Assembly: GCA_949825065.1 (NCBI GenBank)
Contig: OX463845.1
Span: 20,888,692-20,952,691, forward strand
DNA from: Odontocerum albicorne
Lineage: Eukaryota; Arthropoda; Insecta; Trichoptera; Odontoceridae
Length of the DNA: 64,000 nucleotides
Direction: 5' to 3'
Shown here: positions 1 to 11,040 of the stretch, one piece after another
Position numbering within the stretch: position 1 is the first letter of the stretch
How the letters are laid out: the number at the start of each line of letters is the position of its first letter
Position numbers and translations under genes: made by a program
The notes under the pieces: model-generated
Seen by the model: the letters and a program-made list of their open reading frames with translations, nothing else
The model's database searches: none
What the model was told of the DNA's origin: nothing

Positions 1-999
1 ATCATCAAAGATGCATTACCAATATCGTAACTTTGGATTTGAATAATCAAGATTGTGGGGTTACGAGTACTTAAATTCAAAACAATACACGCATAGGTGT
101 TTTTGGTTACACGACGGCTGAAATCATACTCAATCTCGAGGGAAAGCTTATGTTATCATCATTTCCAATAAAAAAAACAATAAGAAATGTTAGAATTCAT
201 GACCAAATTCACATTACAAAATAATATTTTAGAATTTCACTCGTTTCGAGAAGAATTTGGTTGGAAAGCCTATCAGCTTAAACCTTGTTATATTTTTTCT
301 GACTTAATGACATCTCACCATGTTTTTAATCTCCGCGACTTCTGCGTAGTAATGTCTCTCCGAATAAATTTACATTATAAACTTGCATTTGTAATGTGAT
401 TAATTTAAAATTATAATAAAAAATATAAATATGGATAACACAGAAACATTAGCTGTTTGAAATGAAATCTTAATGACTCATATATTAAATAATATATTTT
501 TAAGGAAAAAAACGTTATATTACATGTATTCTTAAATTAACTACTAGTGGATTATATGTTAATAGAACTTGCGAACAAAATATTGATATATTAAAAATAT
601 ATCATGATTAAATGGTAAATAGCTTTTTTAATTATATAAGTGTTAAGAACATATGTTTTGTAGTTCTTAAGTTTCAAATTCTTATTGTTTTTTTTCAGTA
701 TTCCTAAGTCCAGGATACAATTGCTGGTCGATTTCAATTTTTTAATTGTATCTACCCATACATAACATACATACAAACCATCGCGCCATATTCCTATAGG
801 AACAAACAGAAAAAAACAGCTCTTTATATCTTCCTATCCACACACGCACACTCAATTTGCCGTATCCTTACATGTAAGGATGAGGCAAAGGTATGTATGT
901 GTATCATTATGATATATTATTATGTGTGTATCATTGTATCATGATATTGTGTGTGTTTATCAAGCACATGATCATTATACATGAACTATTTCTCATTTT
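1..999. other. AT-rich stretch, no gene seen
   Basis: No recognisable gene. The short reading frames here are rich in Ile, Tyr, Lys and Phe, as expected by chance from AT-rich DNA. I saw no splice-bordered exon and no family match. Confidence 0.6.
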
Positions 1000-1345
1000 T
1001 CTAACCTTCCTTTTAGTCAAAATTTATCCAACAGTACCCTTCCATTCTTTCATCGGCCTATATTTTCCTAGTGCGCCATTTATTTCAAATTTATACATTT
1101 TTTGTTTTGTAAGTCTTTCAAAACTCATTCTCTCAATATATCCAAATCATCTCAAGATTATTTTCTTGATTTTACTTATAACATCCAACTGGAACAGACA
1201 GTTATCCCTTATCTGGTCATTATTTACTCTGTAATTAATTGTTATGCTACATATCTTCGCAAAGAACACATTTATTCTGCTTCGATAACTCTTCCTTACT
1301 ATCCAGGATTCCCTTCCATACATCAAGGTGAACTTCAATATATCA
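1000..1345 (-). mobile_element. LINE reverse transcriptase C-terminal fragment
   Basis: On the minus strand this reads as the thumb/C-terminal part of an APE-type LINE polymerase. It begins LMYGRESWIVRKSY, which resembles the usual 'LxYGSETW' motif, runs through NDQIRDNCLFQLDVISKIK and reaches RWFGYIERMSFERL, the usual 'RWFGHVERM' block. One open frame covers most of it. There is no endonuclease or catalytic RT part, so it is a dead 5'-truncated copy. Similar family ends are at 5340-5425, 25885-25965, 58796-59290, 63066-63285 and 63850-64000. Assignment is by remembered motif pattern; the clade is not decided. Confidence 0.6.
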
Positions 1346-1835
1346 CTGTGTATTGTCATGTTTGAACACTTTAAATGTACATAAAACCATTTGAAATACA
1401 CATTAATAACGTAAGCTATTTTAAAATAATCGTTCAATAGGATATAACTTATTTTTACAAAGTCGTCTTTCATTGGCTAAGATTGAGAATATGCTCATCA
1501 TTTGGGTGATTGTATTTGTGCATACACTTATTCATAGGGACAGGTTTACAATGTAATGTATATAAGTCCATTATCTTCATTTAATTGCACCAATACAGTT
1601 TGTCTCACAGTCACCTTTTTCACCTTTCACACCTATATATCATCCTCGCCTTATTAATATTCATGGCTGGCAACTGACACTGCGTTCAATTTATTTTATT
1701 TGTCTTGTGATTTACGGGTTTTATAATACTCTTTACCTTAATTTTAATACTATTATTTCATAAATGTAAGTAAAATATAAGTTGAATTTTCACTACAAAC
1801 CTTTTTGATTTACATATTGAATATAATTACTAAGT
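1346..1835. other. AT-rich stretch, nothing recognised
   Basis: No coding frame of note, no SINE head or tail, and no obvious tandem repeat. Confidence 0.5.
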
Positions 1836-3310
1836 AAATTATTTTTTATTTTTTAATGGGCAATCCACCCCCGCTAGAATAATTTGTGCAACAACATCAA
1901 AGTCAAAAATGATATTATAGGAGTCAATATAATGATATTATAGGAGTCAATATAATTATATTATAGGAGTCAATATAATAATATTATAGGAGTCAATATA
2001 ATGATATTATAGGAGTCAATATAATGATATTATAGGAGTCAATATAATGATATTATAGGAGTCAATATAATGATATTATAGTAGTCAATATAATGATATT
2101 ATAGGAGTCAATATAATGATATTATAGGAGTCAATATATTGATATTATAGGAGTCAATATAATGATATTATAGGAGTCAATATAATGATATTATAGGAGT
2201 CAATATAATGATATTATAGGAGTCAATATAATGATATTATAGGAGTCAATATAATGATATTATAGGAGTCAATATAATGATATTATAGGAGTCAATATAA
2301 TGATATTATAGTAGTCAATATAATGATATTATAGGAGTCAATATAATGATATTATAGGAGTCAATATAATGATATTATAGGAGTCAATATAATGATATTA
2401 TAGGAGTCAATATAATGATATTATAGGAGTCAATATAATGATATTATAGGAGTCAATATAATGATATTATAGTAGTCAATATAATGATATTATAGGAGTC
2501 AATATAATGATATTATAGGAGTCAATATAATGATATTATAGTAGTCAATATAATGATATTATAGGAGTCAATATAATGATATTATAGGAGTCAATATAAT
2601 GATATTATAGGAGTCAATATAATGATATTATAGGAGTCAATATAATGATATTATAGGAGTCAATATAATGATATTATAGTAGTCAATATAATGATATTAT
2701 AGGAGTCAATATAATGATATTATAGGAGTCAATATAATGATATTATAGTAGTCAATATAATGATATTATAGGAGTCAATATAATGATATTATAGGAGTCA
2801 ATATAATGATATTATAGTAGTCAATATAATGATATTATAGGAGTCAATATAATGATATTATAGGAGTCAATATAATGATATTATAGGAGTCAATATAATG
2901 ATATTATAGGAGTCAATATAATGATATTATAGGAGTCAATATAATAATATTATAGGAGTCAATATAATGATATTATAGTAGTCAATATAATGATATTATA
3001 GGAGTCAATATAATGATATTATAGGAGTCAATATATTGATATTATAGGAGTCAATATATTGATATTATAGGAGTCAATATAATGATATTATAGGAGTCAA
3101 TATAATGATATTATAGGAGTCAATATAATAAATTAAATAAAAAATAACAATTTTAGAACATTTAATGCTTTAACTGATTGACCTTCAAATATTTAACAAT
3201 CGATCTCCAAGTGAGAAAAGGTCTTCGAAGAAAGAAGAAATGCAACATTCATTGATCACGGCAAAGATGTGGCATTTAGTAAATTGAATCTGTCACGTAA
3301 AATACAGCCA
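1836..3310 (+). repeat. Dispersed repeat carrying an expanded minisatellite
   Basis: The flanks of the 23-bp array (1836-1907 and 3131-3310) match a second copy at 43125-43400. Shared blocks include GCAATCCACCC, a block with AGGATGATTTGTGC or close to it, TTTAACAATCGATCT and GAAGAAAGAAGAAA. The 43-kb copy has only about one unit where this one has about 53, so the array grew inside the older element. Both copies keep a short plus-strand frame (EERRNATFI...GKD.AF), and several differences there are synonymous, so the element once coded. Its class is unknown; a Helitron or a LINE end are options. Confidence 0.65.
1908..3130. repeat. 23-bp minisatellite, about 53 copies
   Basis: Near-perfect head-to-tail units containing ATTATAGGAGTCAATATAAT. 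Successive GAGTC positions (for example 1921 and 1944) are exactly 23 bp apart. A variant with GTAGTC instead of GGAGTC occurs at 2081, 2311, 2472, 2541, 2679, 2748, 2817 and 2978, always a whole number of units apart. Rarer variants carry ATATTGATATT or AATAATATTATAG. There are no unique spacers, so it is not a CRISPR array, and no open frame runs through it. Confidence 0.95.
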
Positions 3311-3899
3311 AAAAACTCATTTTTTCTTACTATGATTAGAAATCTGGAATCCTTCAATTACTGTTACTTATGAAGTATCTTGCTATAGCATTTGTTTACT
3401 CTGCTGTACGCATAATGAAATGATAATGGAATTTAAACTTTTTAAGTGGAAAACTATAAAAGAGACACATTTTTTCATCTAATAAAAGACAGTTTGTCAA
3501 GTCTGAAAAAAACGGCTTATGTAAGAATAGATCTCAATAGGAAACTCTTAAAAAGTTTCTCTGCTTTTATGAAGTAAAAAATCAGACCTAAAGAAAGTCT
3601 GATGACAAATATTCAATTTTTTATCAAATTTTATCATATTCCAAATTTAATGCAGAATAAGAAAATATCTGAGAAAAACAGATTGAGATTACATAGATAC
3701 TTTGATTTTAAAGAAACATTAAAATTGTGTAGTTCGAATAATATTTTGACTTAATTAATAAAAGAGGAAATAAGTATGCCTGGAGAAAAAACTATAAATG
3801 CACACTATAGAAGTACACTCAAACACTGAAAAAAGTACTATAACTTGTCCGAAATTTTGTTATTTTTCCGTCATTTAGTTTCTCTTTAATAGTCAGATG
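3311..3899. other. AT-rich stretch, nothing recognised
   Basis: No recognisable coding segment or repeat structure. Confidence 0.5.
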
Positions 3900-4215
3900 T
3901 TCCATTGTATAGCCTAAGAAATAACCCGATGGAAACTACCAGTTCTTTCGAGAATGTGACCTAGACTTGATCATTCCACATGAGTGAACTTCTCCACGAA
4001 GACCTACAGACTGGATCATTCCACACGAGCACTTCTCAACGATGTGACCTATAACATGATCATACCACATGAGCAGACTACTGCACGATGTGATCTACAA
4101 ACTTGGTCATTCCATATTAGCAAACTCCATCACGATGTGACCTATAGACTTGACAATTCTCCACGATGTGATCTACAGACTTGACCATTCCACATGAGCA
4201 AAATGGAGAATCGAT
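3900..4215 (-). repeat. About 46-bp tandem repeat from a LINE C-terminal segment
   Basis: About six copies of a 44-47-bp unit with the shared core GATGTGACCTA...CATTCCACATGAGCA; core starts are near 3952, 3997, 4041, 4087, 4134 and 4164. On the minus strand the unit reads like CGMVKSVDHIVENC, which resembles the 'QTxxHIVEECP' segment near the end of certain LINE polymerases. Single-copy relatives are at 49470-49640 and 52205-52385 on the minus strand. The unit length is not a multiple of three, so the array is not a protein repeat. Confidence 0.7.
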
Positions 4216-4425
4216 GAAAATTCACATATGCAATACGTGTGCACTGCAATTCACATATGTAATACGTGTGCACTGCAATTCACATATGCAATACGTGTGC
4301 ACTGCAATTCACATATGCAATACGTGTGCACTATAATTCACATATGCAATACGTGTGCACTGCAATTCCCATATGCAATACGTGTGCACTGCAATTCCCA
4401 TATACTATACGTGTGCACTGCAACT
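4216..4425. repeat. 29-bp tandem repeat, about 7 copies
   Basis: Units contain CACATATGCAATACGTGTGC. The array follows directly after the 46-bp array. The unit resembles the sequence next to the HIVEEC segment in the LINE fragment near 52345-52380 (CCTATGCGTGGCATGTGCACC), so both arrays seem to be separate expansions of neighbouring parts of one LINE copy. Confidence 0.85.
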
Positions 4426-5339
4426 TGGCCATATCTTAGATGATTTAGATACACCACAATGATCGTGATAGGTCAAATCTTTGGAAAAGTACGTTAGGAT
4501 TACTCACATGATGGAGATTTCTGACCGAGGGATGATTCCATTGCTGCTGCCCGCTATTCGGTGAGCTCACATTCCACTTAGCTAATCGTTTTTCTTCGAT
4601 CAAGAAAGGTCATGAGGGTCTAATGTAAGTCGAAAAATGGCAGCAAACACCCATTTGCATTGATTGCGTTTCATTAAAACACACTTTCTAGTACTTTGTC
4701 ATAAAATTATCTCCGTATCGTAGATAAAGAGGCGTGAAGTTTACAAGGACCGGAAGTGATAACCTGAATAGAGTGATGTAAAGAAGTTAACTTTTTCTCA
4801 CTTAATGAGACACAAAAACGATCGTTCATTTGTTTGTTTGACAAAAGGTATACCAATGCTCAAATCCAGTTCAACCATCCAATAATTTTATAAATTGGCG
4901 CAATATGCCCACTGAAGGACATTAACAAACATTAATTGGCAATATAACGACCTCCGACGCTTATTTGCTAAAACCTCGAACCAAAGAAAAAAAGGCTCCA
5001 GTCTAATAAAATAGTTCATCTATTAACAATACTCCCACGCTCTAGACCAGTGCGAAAGATGTTGCTTCTTCACATGTGGTTGAATTGCCAATTAATGCGA
5101 AACGAAATGCGAGTTCCGTTCCTACTAGAGTGATTCTAGCCCCGAAGGTTCGATTGGGAAAGATGAAAAGATTGAAAAGCACGTATTTAGAAGAATGAGA
5201 AAGATTTGCAAAAACAATCTATATTATAAAAGGTAAGAAAAATTTGTTGAGATCTAAAAATGTGGCACAACCAAATGAATAAATTTATAAAAAAGGGGAA
5301 AAAACCTTTTGAATATCAATACGTATGACAGTGTGTATA
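4426..5339. other. No gene recognised
   Basis: Somewhat less AT-rich than its surroundings, but I find no recognisable protein or repeat match. Confidence 0.4.
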
Positions 5340-5425
5340 GAAGTGCCCGAAATAAAAGTGATGGGCCAAGATCGAACGAAGTGGAGATATGTTTTCTCTG
5401 TCTACCCCAACAGGGGCATGCGATG
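5340..5425 (+). mobile_element. LINE extreme C-terminus fragment
   Basis: The plus strand reads DRTKWRYVFSVYPNRG, matching the terminal motif of the LINE family ending at 63285 (FRHSVISAYPDRETA). Only the last few dozen codons are visible. Confidence 0.5.
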
Positions 5426-5967
5426 GTGATTATAATGAGTTCAAAATGAAGGTGTTTTTTGCCGAAATACGATATCTGAATTGCAGATTTAAAGAATTTG
5501 ACAAGAAAAGTGTCAAGCATGCTTCGTAAATGAATAATATAAAAAATGAAGATACGAAGAACATGATCTATATGTTACAGGTGCATTTTTACCAAAACTT
5601 AAGGAAATATATTGGTTAGCACGCAGTTTAAAGATATATGTTCGTCAAAAGATCTATGGATGTAAGAAAGGTTATAATTAGTTTAAAATGTTTTATCGAG
5701 TTGTTGCTGTGATAAGTTGATTTAAACTATGGCAGACGTTTCGAAAATGTCGTAGCCTTCACCTCCAAAGTGTTGTAAAAAACTTACCGAATATCCATAT
5801 TTTACCCAAGGATGAAATCTGGAACACCTTCGGAACGTCAGCCGCCATTTTAACTTAGTCAACACGGCAACAACTCCATAAAACATTTAAATCTAGTAAA
5901 AAACTGCCGTGATCAAAATCTTTCAGATAAAAATTTTATTACAGCTGTTTTTCACTTGTTTTAATGT
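5426..5967. other. AT-rich stretch, nothing recognised
   Basis: No gene or repeat recognised up to the Penelope-like terminal sequence. Confidence 0.4.
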
Positions 5968-6060
5968 TGTAATTTGTTTTATCAAACACTATTTATTCCA
6001 CTTTTTGTAACGGTATAACCCTACCGGTTTCAAGGCTTTCACCTCATCATTTAAAAAGTG
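5968..6060 (+). repeat. Penelope-like element terminal sequence (left copy)
   Basis: About 50 bp from TAATTTG to ACCCTA recur inverted at 7870-7932 with only a few differences, sharing CACTTTTTGTAAC and ATCAAACACT. The right half (ACCCTACCGGTTTCAAGG...CTCATCAT) recurs inverted at 6711-6765 as ATGATGAG...AAAACCGGTAGGGT. Inverted and direct terminal copies (pLTRs) are known for Penelope-like elements, and a GIY-YIG domain lies between these copies. Confidence 0.7.
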
Positions 6061-6240
6061 AATTAATGAGGTTTTCAAGGAAAAACGTAAAAAAGAAACT
6101 CATTAAATATCATATATTTAACGACACCTATAAATAAAGCAAAGTTCTATTGATAAAAAACATATCATACGAAATAACCAAAAAAAATCCAAGTCACATA
6201 AAGCCAGCTTCTGACACTAATTTTAATCTCCGGAAACTTA

Positions 6241-6654
6241 TTTAACGGGAAAGGCAAAAATGGAATACTTAGCAACAGTGGTGTGTATAAACTTTTATGT
6301 GCTTACTGTGATAATTTATATGTAGGAAAGACAGGAAGATCATTTCAAAAGAGATTTCGTGAACACAAATCAGCCTTAATAAATCCTCACATTTATTCTG
6401 AAATAGCTACTCATTATCACCGTGAAAACCATACATTTTCTATCGATGATGCCAAATTCTTACATACAAGTATCAGTAGTAACGGAAATAAATTGGACAG
6501 ATTAGAGGCCCTACACATTTCTAAGTCAGTGCATCGGGGTGAACATCTATCTAGCAAACACATATGGTATATTCCAAGAATCTCGCCACTGCTCGCCGAG
6601 GTTGTCTCCTCCCTTCCTCCACCCACAGCCTCCAAGCCGAATGTTTACCGTTAG
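6241..6654 (+). pseudogene. Penelope-like retroelement, GIY-YIG endonuclease domain
   Basis: This is the C-terminal endonuclease domain of a Penelope-like element polyprotein (reverse transcriptase plus GIY-YIG nuclease, which nicks target DNA for priming). It reads GVYKLLCAYCDNLYVGKTGR followed by SFQKRFREHKSA, so the GIY-type 'GVY' and YIG-type 'YVG' motifs, the catalytic-region Arg and a His are visible, as is the C-terminal block RLEALHISK. The frame is open upstream of the GTG at 6283, back to at least 6241, and ends at a stop at 6652. No reverse transcriptase domain precedes it, so the copy is 5'-truncated and not autonomous. Terminal repeats lie on both sides. Confidence 0.88.
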
Positions 6655-6710
6655 AAGCGTGTATGTCGGTACCAGTTCGAACATAATTCAGTCTTGTTTG
6701 TGCTCCCCTG

Positions 6711-6765
6711 ATGATGAGTGGAAATCCTTAAAACCGGTAGGGTTTATTTATTTATGTAACACTTT
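6711..6765 (+). repeat. Penelope-like terminal sequence (inverted relative to 5968-6060)
   Basis: GATGATGAG...CCTTAAAACCGGTAGGGT lies just downstream of the GIY-YIG frame and is the reverse complement of 6013-6055 with a few mismatches. It gives the 3' side of the truncated element. Confidence 0.65.
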
Positions 6766-6774
6766 TATTGCAAA

Positions 6775-6835
6775 TAAAATCTGGCGGGATTATTGCCAGG
6801 CGGCAATCTCTTCCAACCAACCAGACAAAAGTAAA
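6775..6835 (-). repeat. SINE tail fragment
   Basis: GGGATTATTGCCAGGCGGCAATCTCTTCCAACCAACCAGA is the reverse complement of the SINE 3' module (CTGGTTGG..GGAAGAGATTGCC) seen complete at 12575-12761. No tRNA-like head follows. Confidence 0.55.
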
Positions 6836-7036
6836 TGAAGCAAGTTACGTGGTCACATAAATCATTTAAATGACTATCCATAAACATATACGTGAGAACA
6901 TGCCCACGAACCCCACAAAGACGGACAATCACCCGAACATAATTTTTCATATAAAGTAAGATATCATCAATCAAAAGGAAAGGAAGGGATAGTGGAGAGG
7001 AAAGGAAAAGAAAAATAAGGAATGAAACACGTTATT

Positions 7037-7860
7037 TTACTGACTAGAAATTAAGAGTTTTTTCAGTCGCTTCTTAAAGCATGCCAAGGAAGGAGCGAGT
7101 CTTATATTGGTTTGTAACTGATTCCAGAGTCTTACTGCATGGACAGTAAAGGATGCCGTAAAGAAAGAGGAGCAGTGAACTGGAAAAGCCAATAAGCAAT
7201 ATCTGTTTGAGCGTAGCGCTAATCCATGATTGGAAAGACGCTGAAAATTTTCGGCGAGATAAGAGGGTGCGGCGGGACAGTTAAGGATATTATACAATAG
7301 AGACAGTATGTGAATTTGGCGTCTATTTCTAAATTCAACCAGTTCAATGCCTTCTGGTACGAAGTTATTTGATCGTACTTTCGTAGGTTGAAAATGAATC
7401 TTAGACACACATTTTGAAGACGCTGTAATTTGTCCAGCTGTTCCTCTGTAACATCCAAGTAACATACGTCCGCATAGTCCAGAATCGGAAAGAGCAGAGA
7501 TTGTGCGAGTAAAATTTTGGTTTTAGTTGGTAGGAATTTTTGCAACACTTTAAGGGAATGAAGGCTGAAGAAGATCCTTCAGCTTACCTCATTTATTTGA
7601 TCTCGTCATGAGAGAGTGTTATCTATTAGCACTCCTAGGTTTTTAACAGTTTTATGTAATGGTATGATAGAGCCATCAAGTAATATTGGAGGAAGTAAGT
7701 CAGTGTTGAATTTACCGAGAAGCTGAGGGCTGCCAATGAGGATCGCTTGAGACCTCTTAGGATTTATGAGTAAGCCGTGCTCCCCAGTCCACTCCGAGAT
7801 CGATTGAAGGTCCGCATTTAATTTGTTCAAAGCCGCGTGAAATAAATTTGGATCAAAATG
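7037..7860 (-). pseudogene. Non-LTR retrotransposon (jockey/CR1-like), RT C-terminal half
   Basis: Three minus-strand frames join into the thumb and C-terminal part of a LINE polymerase. In order they are: 7860-7606 (LNKLNADLQSISEWTGEHG, LLINPKRSQAI, LGVLIDNTLS), 7548-7219 (AQSLLFPILDYADVCYLD, LQRLQNVCLRFIFNLRKYD) and 7330-7037 (LRSNRYCLLAFPVHCSSFF, VRLWNQLQTNIRLAPS, FKKRLKKLLIS). These are the recurrent motifs of jockey-superfamily LINEs. A stop near 7617 and a frame change near 7330 disable it, and the catalytic FADD part is absent. It lies between two Penelope-like terminal copies. A second fragment of the same family is at 37190-37470. Confidence 0.85.
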
Positions 7861-7869
7861 AATATATAT

Positions 7870-7932
7870 CTTACATAGGGTTATACTGTTACAAAAAGTG
7901 GAATAAACAGTGTTTGATAAAAACAAATTACT
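7870..7932 (-). repeat. Penelope-like terminal sequence (second inverted copy)
   Basis: The reverse complement of this segment matches 5970-6022 nearly base for base (ATCAAACACTGTTTATTCCA, CACTTTTTGTAAC, TATAACCCTA). It abuts the LINE fragment at 7860. Confidence 0.75.
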
Positions 7933-9001
7933 ATATCTTTAAACCTCCACAATGTTAATGCTTTAACTATTAATAAAATACGCTTTAATAAATAACATAT
8001 CTGAGATTATAATAATTTGTAAATAAGTGAGTTTCTTTCATTTTAATTCGTTTTTTTTTTCACAAAATCGTGAATTGAACTATCATTCACAAAGATGTTT
8101 TTTTTTTCAAATTTCCATGACAAATATTTTGTTTTAGAGAAAAATGCTTTTTTTAATACATATAAAAAAACAGGCTTCCTTAAAATAAAAAAAGGATTTC
8201 CGAAGGTCTGATTCTGAAAATTCACGAAAGTAAATACTTTATTCAAAAAGGGCTCTGAAATATTGTCGGGTTGTTGCCATCAATCTAAATGGCCTAAATG
8301 GACCTTGTACACGCCATCGCCTCGCTTCATCGTTTCGCAGAAAAGTGATGCAAAAGACTAAATTCTCCAGACTTGTTTTAAAACCTCAAAATTAGCACAC
8401 AAAATGGGTACTTAGTAAAAGTCAAATATGTCTGCATATCATCTGTCCCCGATCTTGGAACTGTCGCGGCAACCATAGGGGCTATCCCGTATAATAGAGT
8501 TTAAGTATTTTTATAAATGTAGATTTTAACATGTATAAGATAATAAGTAACTATTTAAACTTGACTTATTTTTTCATTCGCTAAATAAAGCATTTGTAAA
8601 GTTTCTAATACTCTTATATTTTTTTCCGTATTCGTCATTTTCTCGGAACATTAAAGCAGTTCACTCTTTTTCGGGTAAATATTTTCTTATGTACAATAGT
8701 ATATTTATTATTATTCAGTTTTTCTTGGGTACCTCCACAAGTCAAAATAATTGGACATTCTGTTTAAAAAATTGTGTCATTCAAAACCCATTTTTGCATA
8801 ATTTTTTATCACTTTAATCAAGAAGTTACATGACAAATTTGTTTGTTACTCTTCAAATAGCAGAACAGATTATCAATTAAATTAATATTATATTTTGGCC
8901 ATCTAAGCTTAAAACATTTAGCAGTAAATTTTATTTAAAAAACACTCGCATGTTGTGTATTTGTTTTAAATTTCATATTCTTTTTGATAAAACAACATAC
9001 T
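7933..9001. other. AT-rich stretch, no gene seen
   Basis: Mostly AT-rich. A less AT-rich patch at about 8260-8470 has no readable frame of any length, and I could not assign it. Confidence 0.4.
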
Positions 9002-9206
9002 TTATTACACTTCCGTTGTGTACAGTACAACCTGGCATGCTTATTGCCATGTGGTAATCTCTTTTAACCAACAAAAAATACGCCAAAGACGCTTTTAGTG
9101 AAAACCGGATAGAATTATTTAAAAAATCTTGATTTCAACTGGAATGGAACTCTCAATCTTTGGGGCGGAAGACAAACGTCTTATCAACTAGGATACGAGG
9201 GTCGTA
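9002..9206 (-). repeat. tRNA-derived SINE, minus orientation
   Basis: Read on the minus strand, a tRNA-like head (TTGATAAGACGTTTGTCTTC, then a decayed B box) is followed by the body and the tail module with AGATTACCACATGGCAATAA...GTTGTACTGTAC...GTGTAAT. It has the same layout as 12575-12761. Confidence 0.75.
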
Positions 9207-11040
9207 CTTATATACTTTGAGAAAAGTTAGGTATTTGTTTCTTCCGCTAAATTTGGGAACTTTTTATAAAAATGCGGGGCGAGCCAATTTATTCATCGAA
9301 TATAAAAAATAACAGGGTACAACCCGTTGACGATAGATACATTTCAAGTTGTTTCTCCTTTTTTTTGCACATTTTACCCAACGGATGGATGCGTCGGTTT
9401 TTTTCTTCGATTTGTGTCTGGCCGTTTAAGACGGGGAAATTTCGGCATGTGGGCGGCGTCTGGGCACAATGGCTTACGCATAATTTTGTCACTTTATCTT
9501 GATTTATGTTTTTTTCTGGATTCAATTTCACCGCCGCGAGTATTGTAGATGAATACGAAAATACTCTTCGAAAACTTCGATTTGATTTGATGTGCTCTGA
9601 GAACTCACCTGAGTGTGAGGCGTGTTGTGAACACAAAGGTATGTAAATGGGATAACTTTCAAAGGGAATTCACTTTGTATGACTCTGTCAACTTGGAAAG
9701 ATATTTTATTTATGATGTATAAAATCATTTGACGCGTCTGTAAAAAGCAAATCTGTTTTTAAATATTTATAGATTAATGATTCATATTTCATTTTGAAAT
9801 GCTAAAATACATATGAGATAGTTCTTTATATTCGTCATGCATAACATTATAAGGGCACCCCTGATTTTTTGTAATATATCTATTAATATACACATAAGTA
9901 AACAAAAATGACTTTGTTCCTCATAACTGAGGGTTGTGATATGGGCTATTGGTGATACAAGTCGCGACAACACGACTCAACTCCTCTCGATCACTTGCCA
10001 TTTGCATAGCAGCATACAATATTCTCCTAGTCAATTCTTTCTTTTGATTATTTCATCTCGCTAGCGCTCTGATTGGTTGAAAATTTGTTAGAAAGTTTAG
10101 TATATATTTTATTCACCACCTTTTGGCTTGTGTACCAATTTCACGCTGAGAGTATCTTCAGACAGGAAAAACCATTTTTCAAATTTATTTTAGTGTCTTA
10201 TGGGGTTTCACTAAGGTCTATTGGACGAGAAGTAATCAATAATGCAAACAAGTTCACATTTTTTTCAACGTAAAATTTAGCTAAAAAGGTTACTTTCGGA
10301 TATGAAACTTTTAATTGATATGTTTTTTTAATTCGAAGCCTTGATCCAGCTGTTGTAAGCCCCTTAATCGTGATTTATATATTGTCTTTTGGATTAACTC
10401 GAAAAATTACATAAATAACACGACCGTGACCCTTGGTGTGAACTTTTGAATGTAATAATAGCTTAAGTACAATATTTATTGGTAATAATGACCCCCCTTC
10501 ATGATTGGTATTGAGTTGTAAAAAATGTATTTACAATTCGATAAGTAAGTGAATATTGATAATTTATAATCTTTAAATCATATAGACTTTTTGATGTAAT
10601 GTATGTTTATAGGAAAAAATACAACCATCAGAAGCCAATATACGGAATTTCAAATGTCATTATCAAAATATCTGATCAAAATTTTCATCTAACACTGTTA
10701 AGGTAAGAGCATGTTTCATTATTCCTCATAATTGTTTCTTCCCTTCTGCATCAGACAAGCAAAGTCAGACAAGACCGAGAAACAATCAGGTGAGGGTGTT
10801 GCCAACATGGCATGGTTATAACCAATAAGAATCGATCAAAAACAAATTTAAAAAATACCAATTCCTTTAAAAATAACGATGAAAGAAAAAAGTTTTAATC
10901 ACAAAGCAAAAAAACAAAATCATCCGTAATATACAAGCGATGGACAGGGCTTAGTGTTCCCTAATTGTTAATGTGAACTACAAACTTTGAAAACAGCTTC
11001 GTTAACGTTAGTTTAATCTTACGCTTAGAGTTTCTTGATA
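9207..11040. other. No gene recognised
   Basis: Several open frames cross 9289-9636 on both strands, helped by a modest rise in GC, but none has a recognisable motif or convincing splice borders. The rest is AT-rich. Confidence 0.4.

Noticed and set aside
1908..3130. CRISPR-like array
   Set aside because: The units are head to tail with no unique spacers, and the DNA is eukaryotic.
6417..6635. Minus-strand frame opposite the GIY-YIG domain
   Set aside because: It is antisense to a recognised domain and has no features of its own.
9289..9636. Minus-strand 115-codon frame
   Set aside because: No domain, no splice support and biased composition; not enough to call a gene.
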